Shown here one piece after another: positions 13,386-24,660 of a stretch of 64,000 nucleotides of DNA. Each line of letters opens with the position of its first letter. Position 1 is the first letter of the stretch. Position numbers and translations under genes: made by a program. The DNA is from Dipteris shenzhenensis. Its lineage: Eukaryota; Polypodiophyta; Polypodiopsida; Gleicheniales. The notes below the pieces were generated by a model. It was not told the DNA's origin and made no database searches. It was given only the letters and a program-made list of their open reading frames with translations. The stretch is taken from assembly GCA_047967505.1 (NCBI GenBank), contig CM106540.1, one strand, 5' to 3'.

Positions 13386-14663
13386 TCTAGAAATGCAAGC
13401 AATGTAGGAGAAGAATGGTACATACATGACCTACTCCAAGTGCCCTACTTTGGATGGACAAAACCACTAACTTGGGTCCCATTGCACCTCACCTAAAGGC
13501 CTGCCCTTCGATAACCAGAGGAGCCACCTAGAGTGATCCACGACCTCATACTAACCAATCCACACTAGTTTAGGGTTGATGGTCCAAGTCAACCCAAAGT
13601 GGCCAATCACTCTAATACTTTGCCACTGTACAAAGTCTAAGGTCCCATCATCTCTTAAGTCTTTGTCCCCTCACTCAGAGTCCATATGGAGTAATTTACT
13701 CAAGCTTATACTAAAGAAAATTGGGTAAGGCTCATCGTGGTCCTACTGTAGGTAGAAGACTTTGATAGGAACTCTTCTTCTCAAGAACTACCCAAACCAA
13801 AGTGGAGGGTTTCTGGCATATGGGTTTGTGACTTGTGTCTGGTGATGCCCCTCCCATCATGCCTTTGAGATGGTCTCCTCGATCCCCTACATCCTATGGT
13901 TGATGTGTATCACGTTGGCAAGAGTGCTTAGGCTCTCCTTGAGCTCTTAGGGAAGCTAACTCCATGCCCCAAAGGATCTCACCGGCCTGCTACCCCACTA
14001 TGCCCACCTGATGTGTGTGTGTTGTGTCACAGCATATGACCCTCCTAGTCTTAGATGTTTAGGTGCCAAATTAGGGGCTATCAGTCAATCTCATTTTTAG
14101 TTCGAGGGCATTAGATGAGATTGCATGAGAGATGTTGCCACACTCTCATCAAGCTCCTCATCATTGGTGACCCCTCTCTACGAGAAACACCACCATGAAG
14201 ATTCATTAGTGGGACTTTTGCCATTGTCCTACCATGCGGGATATATTGAGAGCTTCCAAGGTTTAAAGCATAGAGTGAAACCCTTGACAATAAGATTTTT
14301 GCTTTGCATCTTTAGGTCAATGATAACCAAGACTCCCTTAACTTGGGGGAGAAATACACTCTTCTAAGTTACCCTAGTCCGGATATTTATATACCTTGGT
14401 TGCCCCATACACCCCCTTAGTAGTAGACGATGAACTAGGCCATTACAAAGAGGACCTTCTTCAACACCACTAAAGTGCTTTCTACCACCAAAGAGAGCCT
14501 AGCCAAGCTCCATCAGAGGGTCTTGCATCAAAGGGGATGTCTTATGGAAGCTAAGGTCAACACCCCATGACTTGAGCTTGTCAAACCCCATGAGCTAAGT
14601 GACTTGTTCCACTTGATCTTTGCTCCCGAAGCTAAACTATATAGATCCAAGGAGAGCCAATAG
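13386..14663. other. Non-coding stretch
   Basis: Only short open frames, none with a recognisable domain. Its word content resembles the duplicated segment before it, so it may be part of the same decayed repeat. Confidence 0.3.
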
Positions 14664-14923
14664 TGTGAGAAAAATGGAAGTGAGCAAGAGAGCAAGATAG
14701 AGAGTGAGCTGAACGTAGGTCACTCTCAAAGTGTACTGAAATGAAGTGAAGTACAAAACAAGAGATGAGGGTTTTGTCTAAGTGACAAAACCCTATCTAA
14801 TCACTAACCGTAGTTAGAGATTAGACTGTGGCTAGGGGGAAAACCTCTAAGAGGGAAAAGTGCCCCTAACCTACTTATTACATTACATTGGCCACTGCTT
14901 AGAATATAATAATAATTCTAACA
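14664..14923 (-). repeat. Copia family 1 3' LTR (outer copy)
   Basis: 260 bp, bounded by TG and CA, and closely matching the LTR at 18,173-18,433 including the block gagggttttgtctaagtgac. The flanking base run on the left is AATAG. Confidence 0.9.
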
Positions 14924-15157
14924 AAAATGGAAGAGAGCAAGAGTGAGTTGGATGTAGGTCACTCTCAAATTGTACTGAAATGAAGTGAAGTACAAAACAA
15001 GAGATGAGGGTTTTGTCTAAGTGATAAAACCCTATCTAATCACTAACCGTAGTTAGAGATTAGATTGTGGTTAGGGGGAAAAACATCTAAGAGGGAAAAG
15101 TGCCCCACTTATTACATTACATTGGCCACTACCTAGAATAAAATAATAATTCTAACA
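14924..15157 (-). repeat. Second, 5'-trimmed LTR copy in tandem
   Basis: Repeats the preceding LTR from aaaatggaagagagc onward but lacks the opening TGTGAG. It ends ttctaaca next to the purine tract. Two LTRs in direct contact suggest unequal recombination or aberrant reverse transcription. Confidence 0.85.
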
Positions 15158-15179
15158 CCCTCCTGCAAGATAGTGATCA

Positions 15180-16375
15180 ATCACCAAAAGGAGATAAGTT
15201 TAGGGCACTGCGAAATGCCTCAAACTTCTCATGTGGAAGTGCTTTGGTGAAGATGTCTGCAACACTGTCATGTGTTGACATAGATCATACTGATCTCCCC
15301 TACATGCAACTTCCCTTTGGAATAATGATAATGAACCTCAATGTGCTTCGTGCGAGCATGAAGCACAGGATTCTTTGCCACTTCTATAGCACTTTGACTA
15401 TCAGTGAGAATTGGAGGCCCTCCAATAGGAGACAAAGATTAGCGAATAAACGTCGCAGCCAAACACACTCAACTGTCGCTGTAAAATCTGCCATGTACTC
15501 AGCTTCACATGAGGAAGTAGCCACTGTAGATTGCTTCTTGCTCAGCCAAGAAATGCAAGCTTTGCCCAATGCCCAAAAAGAAACAATTACCACTACTGGA
15601 CTACTTGGTATCATAGTCTCCAGCCCAATTTGAATCACCGTAAGCAGGCATCTGCAAGTCACCCCCCTTGGGAAACATTAAGTCATAAGACTTTGTTCCT
15701 TGCAAATAATGGAAGATGCGTTTTACAGCCTGCCAATGTGTTGTCATTGGGCTGTGCATATGTCTGCTCACCTGAGATACTACATACTGAATATTAGGCT
15801 GTGTATTGCACAAGTAGATGAGGCATCCGACAGCCTGGCTATAAAGTGTGACATCCACTGATTCATCTGTGTCATACATAGTAAGCTTCAGCCCTGGCTC
15901 CATGGGAGTGGCTATAGGCTTACAATCATGCATGTTGAACCTATCCACGAGTTTCTGCACATACTTAGATTGAGACATAACGATGCCACACTTGTCTTGT
16001 ATAAATTGGATCCCCAAATAAAAATTTGACATGCCCAAATTCGTCATGTCAAATTCAGCTTTCAACTTAGCTTTGAAATCTACAATTATATCCTCATTTG
16101 ACCCTGTGAGCAGCATGTCATCTACATAAAGAATGATGACCAAAATATCCCCCCCATCCTTCTTGATGAAGAGGGTGCTTTCCGAGGGACTATTATGTAA
16201 TCCCTTACTTGCCAGGAATGCATCTATCTTGGCATACCATGCACGTGGGGCTTGTTTCAACCCATATAAAGCTTTGTTAAGCTTGCAAACCTGAAGTGCA
16301 TTGCCAAAAAGTTCAAATCAGGAGGTTGTTTTACATAAACCTCTTCTTGCAAGTCCCCATTAAGGAAAGTTGTCA
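15180..16375 (-). pseudogene. Copia reverse transcriptase (C-terminal half) and RNase H
   Basis: Starts in the RT at NGDLQEEVYVKQPP and continues through LYGLKQAPRAWYAKID, the catalytic YVDD box (LVIILYVDDMLLTG), PNIQYVVSQVSRHMHSP, and an RNase H segment with WLSKKQSTVATSSCEAEYM. It ends with SVADIFTKALPHEKFEAFRS near 15,200. Frame breaks occur near 15,630 and 15,380. The catalytic Asp pair in YVDD is kept. Everything upstream of NGDLQEE is lost at the junction with gag. Confidence 0.9.
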
Positions 16376-17174
16376 TGAATCAGCTTTATGCTGATGTGTG
16401 GGCTGATTGGCATGTTGCCTTTGCTGCCCTTTTCCCTTGGGCTTGAACTTGGAAAGCATGGCATGCTTGCTAGCCTGCCTTGCCATATTTCTTCGTGTCT
16501 ACTCCTCTTGCAACAGAAATCCTACCAACTCGAGGAAAGAGAGAGGATTGTTGCCTCCCCTCAATGACAAATTCAACGAGGTATGGAAATTGAGATAGGA
16601 CTTGGGAAGAGAATTCAGAGTGGTGGTAATCATCTCTACATCTAGAATGACTTCATCAATATTCAGCAATTGCTCTCCCAAATCCTAAAGCTTTGTGAGG
16701 TGAGAATTCATGGAATCTCCCTCATCCATATGCGTATGAGAAAGTTCTCGCTTCGGAAAGGAAACTCTGGCATCATTTATTGCTGCAAACATACTCTCTA
16801 GTATCTCCCAAGCTGCCTTTGATGTCTTGCATGACCGAATGTGAGGTATAATGAACCCCTTGATAGAGAGAGAAATCACTGAGAGCTTGTGCATCCCTAG
16901 AATCCCATTTTTTCTGTCCTGCTGTGGGAGCTCCTGGAGCGGCAGCTCCAACTACTTGTGCTGCATTTTGACCTCTACCCTTGCCTCCAGCTATAGGAGT
17001 GACAGGTGTGGCCACTATATCTGGTCTTGCTTCATCTCCATTGACATAATCCCAAAGATGTTTGCGAACCAAGATATTGCAAACCATGAAATTCCACAAG
17101 GATTAGTCGGTGCCATCCAACTTATCCTCCTGTGTGAGGACTCCGAACACCTCATTGGGGTTGTTCTGAGCCAT
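16376..17174 (-). pseudogene. Copia gag (capsid) remnant
   Basis: Start ATG at 17,174 (MAQNNPNEVFGVLTQ), followed by the gag signature KLDGTD-stop-SLWNFM, then LVRKHLWDYVNG, SCKTSKAAWEILESMFA and LNSLPKSYLNFHTSL. The stop sits where this family usually has Tyr, so TAC to TAA is likely. No zinc knuckle was seen before the deletion junction with RT near 16,376. Confidence 0.85.
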
Positions 17175-18158
17175 TTTTGCCAGATAAACTCAGAAATACA
17201 GCAAATTGAACAAGTAGAATCCCTTCCTAGGATGTAAAATGTACAAGTAAAATTTGCCCACAGTGACAAATACTATCACAACCTATCAAAGGCTCAAAAT
17301 GCACCACAATGCTCTGCTGAATGCCCAAAATTTTGCAAATAGAATTTGCAAAAAATGACAAAAGTCTGCAAATTGACTCGTATTGAGTCCAGAAATGCTT
17401 GCAAACATCCAAAATGCTCTTTTACTTGCAAAATTGCAACCCAAATGCAAAAGCTCCAATTTCTTGTGGGAAATTGCATACAAAAGAGGGCTCAAATGTT
17501 GCACAGTTTGCACTCTACCTGCAACAGCCCAAAATTTCACTGCAAAATTGTAGTGTAATTGCAAAAGCCCTAAATTTCTTCAACACTGCAAACCAATTGC
17601 AATATGTGCCCACAAATACAGAATGCCCCAAATTCTCTACAAGATCTAGGCCAAACAATGGCAATCTGTAAAAAATGCCTGCCAAAAAGCCAACTACTAG
17701 ATTGCTTGCAGGAATGAAACCTGCACAGAAGGCCCTGCAACGGAAGTGTACGGACACCTTTAGCCTATAACAAGCTGACAGTACACAACTGTCAGTGTAT
17801 GGAATTCGTACAGTGTACAGATGATTGTACAGATTACGAAAGTACGTCAGAATTGACTGTGTCAGTCGTGCTATTGTACGGATGGAATGTAGGTGTACGA
17901 AGCATGAACGACGGTGCCACATGTGCGACAGATCTGTACGGCACATGAGCTATACAGTGCAGGTGGTACGGATTGTCAGTTTGTACGTTGTACGGTATTG
18001 ACGGCGCGATGGAAGTATGGACGTTGTACGGAAGTTGATGGTGATGGAAGTACGGGCGTAGGCACAGAATCCGTACAGTTTTACGGAATGTATGGACGGA
18101 AGTGTTGGAGCTGAAGTGCGGGAGCAGGGAGCCGGGAGCAGGTTCGGGAAGGAGAGCT
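17175..18158 (-). promoter_or_regulatory. Copia family 1 untranslated leader with TGCAAA-rich and GTAC-rich blocks
   Basis: About 1 kb between primer-binding site and gag. The gag-proximal part (about 17,290-17,640) is rich in TGCAAA/TTTGCA words. The primer-proximal part (17,748-18,076) holds 15 copies of GTAC, many as GTACGG. GTAC is the core recognised by SBP/SPL proteins and by copper-response regulators, so a transcriptional enhancer is possible. That role is inference. Confidence 0.6.
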
Positions 18159-18433
18159 GCTTTGATACCAAATGTGAGAAAAATGGAAGAGAGCAAGAGT
18201 GAGCAAGATGGAGAGTGAGTTGAACGTAGGTCACTCTCAAAGTGTACTCAAATGAGGAAGTACAAAACAAGAGATGAGGGTTTTGTCTAAGTGACAAAAC
18301 CCTATCTAATCACTAACCATAGTTAGAGATTAGACTGTGGTTAGGGGGAAAAACCTCTAAGAGGGAAAAGTGCCCCTAACCCACTTATTACATTACATTG
18401 GCCACTGCCTAGAATATAATAATAATTCTAACA

Positions 18434-19526
18434 AATTGGCTCTTGGGTGAGCCCTCTTTAAACATCGCTATATCATCTATGAATTCTCTGTCTAATAGCT
18501 CCTGCTCCTGCCCAATTGAGAGGCACATACCCATTAAGCTGGCTAGCTGAGAGTGGAGGGGGCACCTAGTGCCTCTGCCCCACAAAAAGAAATAGGAAGA
18601 GGCCTAGGGAACAACCTTTTTGCACTTAGAGGGAGAGTAAGAAACCCTCCCATGTGTGTCCCCCTATGAAAACCTGGCTGGAGCTACTTGCAGTTTCAAT
18701 ATAGTTCTTTTCCATGCTATGTGGAATAAATTTGATCTTTATGTCACCTAATAGAAGATATGATAGGAGAAAGTTAGAGAGCTTGCATTTCATGTACCAG
18801 TAGACTACTATTTTTAACTATGAATGGAAAAATATAGTGCTTTCTTTGCTTGATTTTTTGGGGTTGCTCGTTTTTTGGTAACCCTTCTCCTTTAGGAGCT
18901 TTATGTACTTTCGTATGACTTCTTCGAGTAAGGGATCTATGATGTCCTCCTATTTTGGGTCTTTCTAATTGATGTCTTTTTGCTTGCTCTTTGAGTAGGG
19001 AATCCATGGCATCCTCCTACTTTTGCTCTTTCTAATTAACGTCTTCTTGCTAGCTCTTCTCGAGAGCTCACTTGATCCTCACCATGTCCATGGGACATGA
19101 GCTATCATTCCTTGCCCACCTATCGATAAAGTGCCCCTTAACTTTTATTAAATACCCAAAATTAACCTCCAATACTTCCTAGTAATCAAATACTCAAAAA
19201 TTTAAAAGGCATCTCACATTGTGTGGCTTACGATGCCAAAACTTAATGTGGTGTACAAGGTTATAGACAAACCAAGGCCACAAAAACACAAAATAAGAGT
19301 GTGGTATACCAAGGTTTATAGGACAATAACCCCACACCCTACACTAACACCGGGACTTGCTCATAGGAAAGTATATCCTATAAAGGTGCCTTAGCAATTG
19401 TCATCAAAGCATAGTAAACCTCTAAGATACATGTAGCTTATCAAAGCGTCAAATCTCTGTTGGCATTCTGTTATCCACCCAAATTCACATGCATTCTTTA
19501 GAATCATTAGAGGTCTAGCTTGAGGA
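18434..19526. other. Non-coding stretch between Copia and the unclassified transposon
   Basis: No recognisable coding sequence. It starts with the right half of a palindromic target site (aattggctct). The truncated transposon copy loses its match to the longer copy near 19,527. Confidence 0.4.
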
Positions 19527-21835
19527 AATTTGTCAATGTTTGCCCTTCCTCTTGTCTTCAAATCATCGATGGGATTCTTGTTCTATCTAGAACCCACTTC
19601 AATGTCTCATGGCACTCTTTCGGAGTCTCAAATGCTGCAAGCCACCATATTTCTTTCTCTGATTGCACTGAGAAATCTTGCTCTACTTCTTCGTCCCCTT
19701 GAACAAAGGCTAAGGCTTTATTCATAATGCAGATGCTAACTCTCTCTAACTTGTGTTCTGTTACCAATTCAGCTTCATCCATTTTGATGACAAATATGAG
19801 CTTTTAATTGCAATCTATACAACAAAAGAGAAAAATCATTAGGATAAACATGATATAGGAAATGAACTAAGTAAAGTGTAATGCTAGAATGGATTTTCTC
19901 TTACCATCTTCTCTCATGCCATAGAATTTGACCATTGCTTGTTGTAGTTTCTCAACATCTAAGTAGACATTGTTGAAAGCATTCATCTCAAAGGTTTGCA
20001 AGCCAAATTTCTTTTTACTCTTCTAAGTCATTGTGCCCCTTACACAATGGTACCCTCCAAGCATTTCTCTTGCACATTGGTTTGTTTCTCACCGTGCACA
20101 TCTCACAAACCAAGGTGTGGGCAGGGGCACTGTAGATTTCTTATACTTTTCCAAAATAGTAGACTTGAAAATTTAGAAAACAGATGTGTAAGCTTCACGA
20201 CTTACACTGGCAGTATCACAAGCTGCAAGCATCTCCTTTGCATGCACAATATCCTTGAAGTCCTTCATCACCTCTTCAGCAACTTGCACATGTAGGGCTT
20301 GTGTCTTGGGTCCCTTAGTATCCCAATGACATCGCTTGACTTTAATAAACTAGCTAAAGTATATGAATAGTTAATATCATCCCTGTCCGTTCTTCCCATC
20401 ACATCTTCCATGAAGTTCCTAAAGAAGAACACAATAAAAACTTAGTCACAAACAATGTAGCACAAAAGAGTGTAATCTCATTGGAACATTTGATAACCAA
20501 CCTTGTAGCCCGGACTCTCCTCTTTCTAGCACCACTAGTGGGTGCCAATGCATCCATGTTATGTAAGTACCTTCTTTTCCTCTCCTTCAATCCCAAAGGT
20601 GTTTCTTTCATCTTTTGCACTCGTTCTTCTGCCTTCTCTTGTTTCTAATTTATGTCGCTCCAAGTCCAATGCATTTCGCTCCAAGTCCAATGCTTTGGCT
20701 TTATCATGAAGATCCTAGTTCTTCCTTTGAAGATCTTGCATAGAGTTATGCAGTGCAACAATGGTGCTATTTCCTAAATGTGCTAGAATCTCTGCTTGGG
20801 CTCTGCTCATCTCACTTGCTTGCATAGCCATTGACTGAGCATTGTTTAACCGATTGCAATAACCAAGCAACCCCGCATGTCCATTTTCAACAAACCGAAC
20901 TAGCTCATGCATTGTGTGGAGAGGAGGGCTCTTTTGTTTGGTAGGATCTAAAGGATACAAGGATCCTTCTACCCAAAGGTTGAGATGCTTCTTTCCTTAC
21001 GAATGAAGACTGTGGATTTTGGAAGCTCCCCTCAATCCTAGACTACATGTGCTTGCATATTCAGCCTTCAACTCTAAGTGAGCCTGGTACCTATTGGAGA
21101 CATCCTCGAATGGTGCCATGACTAAAGGAGTATAGAGAAGGAGAAAGTGTGGAGATGTAGGCTTGAAGGAGCAGCACGTAGGAAGAGGGAGGGTGAGGAG
21201 GAGAAGGGATGGGGGAGGGAGGACCAGTAGTTGAAAAGGAGGAAAGGGAGACAAACCCACAGGTGTGGAGAGTGAGGAGGAGTACGTGTGGAGGAGGAGG
21301 GAGGGAGGAGGGAGGAGCAGGAGGGAGGGGGGAGGAGGAGCAGCGGTGGAGGAGGAGGGAGGGGGAGGGGAGGAGGAGCAGGCGTGGAGGACAAGGGAGG
21401 GAGGGGGAGGGCAAGAGGAGCAGGCGTGGAGGGAGGGAAGGGGAGGAGGAGGAAGGGGGAGGAGGGATTGAGGAGGGGGAGGGGGAGGGGAGGAGAGGGG
21501 AGGGGGAGGAGTGAGGGAGGGGGGCGAGGAGGAGGGAGGGGGAGGAGGGAGTGAGGAGGGGGAGTGAGGGAGGGGGAGGGAGGAGAGGAAGGGAGGGAGG
21601 GAGGAGAGAGAAGGAGGGAGGGAATTCAAAATTCGGATTTTGAATTTTGAATTTTTTGGTTCCCACCTAGGCGTAAGTGTAAGAGGTGTAAGAGGTGGGG
21701 TCACTTTTGGGCTTAACCCACCTAGGTGAGGGGGGTTAGGACTTTTTAGGACCTACCTTGGCCCTTTCATTAGGACTAATCCATTCCTTATGAGGCCCTT
21801 TCGAGACCCCAATTCTCCCCTAATGAGAAGCTCTT
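19527..21835 (-). mobile_element. Truncated copy (A) of an unclassified DDE-like transposon
   Basis: Minus-strand copy of the element at 45,284-48,995. It shares the end sequence (minus: cattaggggagaattggggt, 21,835 inward), a CT-rich subterminal block (21,170-21,625), and a gene starting MAPFEDVSN at 21,119. It then has GKKHLNLWVEG, YPLDPTKQKSPP and GHAGLLGYCNRLN, an intron starting GTAAGAG at about 19,910, and IWWLAAFETPKECHETLKWV near 19,600. Similarity stops just after RTRIPSM near 19,527, so the catalytic half is missing. Stops and frame breaks show it is dead. The shared intron position with the other copy argues that the gene model is real. Confidence 0.8.
21170..21625. repeat. GA-rich (polypurine) low-complexity block
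   Basis: About 450 bp of near-pure purine on + (gggaggagg words). Its counterpart at 45,480-45,950 is pyrimidine on +, matching the opposite orientation of the two transposon copies. Long proline/serine or glycine/arginine open frames here are composition artefacts. Confidence 0.9.
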
Positions 21836-22049
21836 CATGAAGCCAAAGATGATGGAGAGGATGTAACCGATCGAGAGCAGGAGCTTGCAGTTGGACGTAT
21901 ACCACATATAAGTTTCAAACCTTTCTCCTTAATTTGGGTATTTATGATCACAATTGCTACAAAATGCATCCTTATTGTTTTAATCATGCTCTTTTGTAGT
22001 ACAAAAAGTAAAGTGCATTGTGGTCACATGGACAAAATTTTTGTGTGGA

Positions 22050-22790
22050 ACGCATCGATTCAAGGAGAGTCACATATGATTGTGGAGTCGTGGCTAACTT
22101 TGTACAAGATAGCTGAGCAAGTTCTTTTGATACCAATCTTCTCTCCTCGTAGTTAGATTATTGTGGGACCATATGTGACATCTATGAAGTTGATTTTAGA
22201 GGATTTAGTATTTTTATTCTTGATGTCAAATGGTTTAGAACTCTCTACAATGGCCAAAATGCTACAGTTAGGAGAGACAGCTGTGGTTTCTTTGCCATTG
22301 ACTCCACTAGTGATGAAAGTGATACTTTTGTTCTTCCAAAGCATTGTGAATAGAGGTACACACTAATGAATTGATTAAAGCCTAATATCTTTGTTTTCAA
22401 ACAAATCTTGGTAGATGTTCACATTTTTATACTTGAGCACATAAATGAATATAATTACTAGCACCTAATTTGTATCTTCAACGTAGGTGGTCTTTCATCT
22501 GAATTGTTTGGATCCAAGATGGTGGTACATGGTCCCAAGTTGCTCCTTGAAGCAAATATATTTTTGAAGATAGGACTGTGGATATGGAGATGCTAGTAGA
22601 AGATCCAAATAATGATGCCGATGGATCTAGGAAAGAGGATGAAGATGACGGTGTGGGCCATGAAGGTGACAATAATGACACTATAATGGAGGAAGGTGGA
22701 GATCATGACTTTGGGGAAGAAGATGGAGGACTAGAGGCCAGTGAACTAGAGGATATACAATAGGGGATGATGATGTAGGTTACCAATTGT
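22050..22790 (+). pseudogene. CACTA TNPD C-terminal (DUF4216-like) remnant
   Basis: One frame reads LDYCGTICDIYEVDFRGF, SIFILDVKWFRTLYNGQ and RRDSCGFFAIDST, which is typical of the DUF4216 domain at the C-terminus of CACTA transposases. A GT..AG intron (about 22,352-22,488) separates it from VVFHLNCLDPRWWYMVP and an acidic tail rich in Glu/Asp/Gly (about 22,578-22,760). Upstream stops show decay. It belongs to a different copy than the element at 27.7-32.4 kb, which lacks this domain. Confidence 0.7.
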
Positions 22791-22799
22791 ATGTAAACC

Positions 22800-23025
22800 T
22801 TGAGATAGACATATTTGGCACACAAGACTTGGCTCAAGATGAAGCCATTGATGTAAATGCTATTGATTCATAGTTTTGGCATCGTGGAGACTTCTTATGT
22901 GTATTTGTCCCTCACATTTTATAGTGACATTTTGTACATTAATTAGTTCACTATATTAGTGTTTTGATCTCAATTTTATCTTTCAAATGACCAAACTTGT
23001 GGTCCAAAATTATTTTGGGACCCTC
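22800..23025. other. Non-coding flank of the CACTA remnant
   Basis: AT-rich and without coding potential. It is probably the 3' part of the decayed element. Confidence 0.3.
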
Positions 23026-23029
23026 GAAA

Positions 23030-23240
23030 ATGACGTTTTGTAAAAATGTCGGTATGGAAAATTGTACCCAAATGTCGGTGAAAGCATCAGTAAAAGTGTC
23101 GATGCAAGGGTTGGTAGCAGTCGGTATGGAGTAAATTTATATGCCGGTATATAGTGACTACCATACCGACTGCTATTTTGATGTTTACACCGATACCTTC
23201 CCCAGGTGCCAATCGTACCGAACGATCTTCATGCCCGTGC
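23030..23240. repeat. Imperfect inverted repeat, GTCGGTATGG foldback
   Basis: Arms tagcagtcggtatgg (23,115-23,129) and ccataccgactgcta (23,161-23,175) are perfectly complementary over 15 bp. Weaker matches extend outward (atgtcggtgaaagcatc against a complement near 23,190). It fits a small foldback or MITE-like unit. Confidence 0.7.
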
Positions 23241-23825
23241 CCATGAAGCATCAGTAGATAGCGTCGAAAAGAGGCGTGTATCTTGGAGTAACTTTCACAG
23301 AAGTTTTGAGCCTTAGAATAATAAACTACTAAATATTGTTTGCTTTCTAAGGCAATGGAATATTATGTCAAGTCATTTACAGCTTACTATATAATCCACT
23401 ACTATAGTAGCTCACTACATAATCCATTATTATAAAGCAAATTTCATAGAGTCACTATCGAGTGTCAACCTATTAACTGATGGAGTCTAGAATTGGAAAC
23501 ATATAACATCATCACGTAACCAAGATGATTTAGATTAGCTTTGCCAATCAAGATCTGGAATTGGAAAGGGTTGTTATCGAGATGAATTGACTGACAAAAG
23601 TGGGCCATCATAAGGATAAAATATATCTCTACTAACACCTATGTATATAAATAAATCATAGATATTTATGATATATATAAGAAGATCGAAGCAAGGGGAA
23701 CCGATTAGTAGATGTGAGCCATCACTCAGCTTCGATCTTTACTATGCTATTACAAACATCAGTAGAGGCAAGGCGATTTTGATCAGCCGAAGTGGGTCAT
23801 CTCCTAGCCTGACTGATACACAAAC

Positions 23826-23950
23826 ATGCATGTGTGTGTGTGTGTGTGTTACTCTCTCTCTCTCTCTCTCTCTCTCTTTTTGTTTCCTTCTCTCTCTTTT
23901 CCTCTCTGTTTTACCCTCCCTATCTCTCTTTTCTCCCTCCCTCTCTCTCC

Positions 23951-24010
<60 letters not shown>

Positions 24011-24023
24011 CCTCTTCCTCCCT

Positions 24024-24072
<49 letters not shown>

Positions 24073-24117
24073 TCTTTGTTTTACCCTCCCTCTCTCTCTT
24101 TTCCTCCCTCGCTCCCT

Positions 24118-24162
<45 letters not shown>

Positions 24163-24163
24163 A
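23826..24163. repeat. Compound microsatellite (TG)n then (CT)n
   Basis: Starts with a TG run at about 23,828-23,850, followed by long CT runs broken by ccctcc and ttccct words up to 24,163. Leu/Ser and Arg/Glu open frames over it are artefacts. Confidence 0.97.
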
Positions 24164-24229
24164 CATCCTATAGTCAGCTAGATTTTGACTAACACCAAAG
24201 CATAAAGAAAATAAACTCACCTAGAGATG

Positions 24230-24660
24230 AAATGAAATAGACAAGTGTAAAAAAGCGACAACTGTAGGTGCGGTGGTGGTGGGGTCAGGGTCTTTTTCTA
24301 AGATTTTGTAGCAACACCGTGCAGTGCCTCTCCCAACTACGTGGTGTCTCAACACCCATGATTGCAAATCCTTGCAAATTGGATGGTCCTTGATGGCACA
24401 CCTGCCGTGCGGTATGGGTACATCACCCAATGGTGTCTCATGGCGCCCTCAAAAAAACTGTGTGGTATGGGTGTGGCACCATGTGGGGTCTCTCTCACCG
24501 GTTGGTATGGTATTATACCATGTGTTCTGTGAAGGCATATACTACATGGTATTATGACAAACCATGCGGTATGTTCTTGGCGGCCCTGAGCCGATGGAAA
24601 AAAATCACATTTTTTTGCATTTAGGGCATTAGGCCGTGTTTTTCAATGAAAAGTACATAT
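24230..24660. other. Non-coding stretch
   Basis: Contains several tgcggtatggg-like words (for example cgtgcggtatggg and tgtggtatggg), a weak local repetition. No gene was seen. Confidence 0.3.

Larger units (their letters stand above)
14664..18433 (-). mobile_element. Copia LTR retrotransposon, internally deleted (family 1)
   Basis: Minus-strand Copia element of 3.8 kb. LTRs on the + strand read TGTGAGAAAA...TTCTAACA: 5' LTR 18,173-18,433 and 3' LTR 14,664-14,923, with a second partial LTR copy at 14,924-15,157. The primer-binding site at 18,159-18,170 (minus: TGGTATCAAAGC) fits initiator tRNA-Met. A purine tract (minus: cttgcaggaggg) abuts the inner 3' LTR at 15,158. Gag (17,174 down to about 16,390) is joined directly to the second half of reverse transcriptase (about 16,375 down), so protease, integrase and the RT N-terminus are missing. 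Flanking 5-mers are AATAG and AATTG, a target duplication with one change. It cannot move by itself. Confidence 0.93.

Noticed and set aside
20997-21704. Long Pro/Ser/Leu and Gly/Arg/Glu open frames on both strands
   Set aside because: They are translations of a GA/CT low-complexity block and occur in several frames at once.
23668-24220. Leu/Ser and Arg/Glu repeat proteins
   Set aside because: Produced by the (CT)n microsatellite; no independent evidence of coding.
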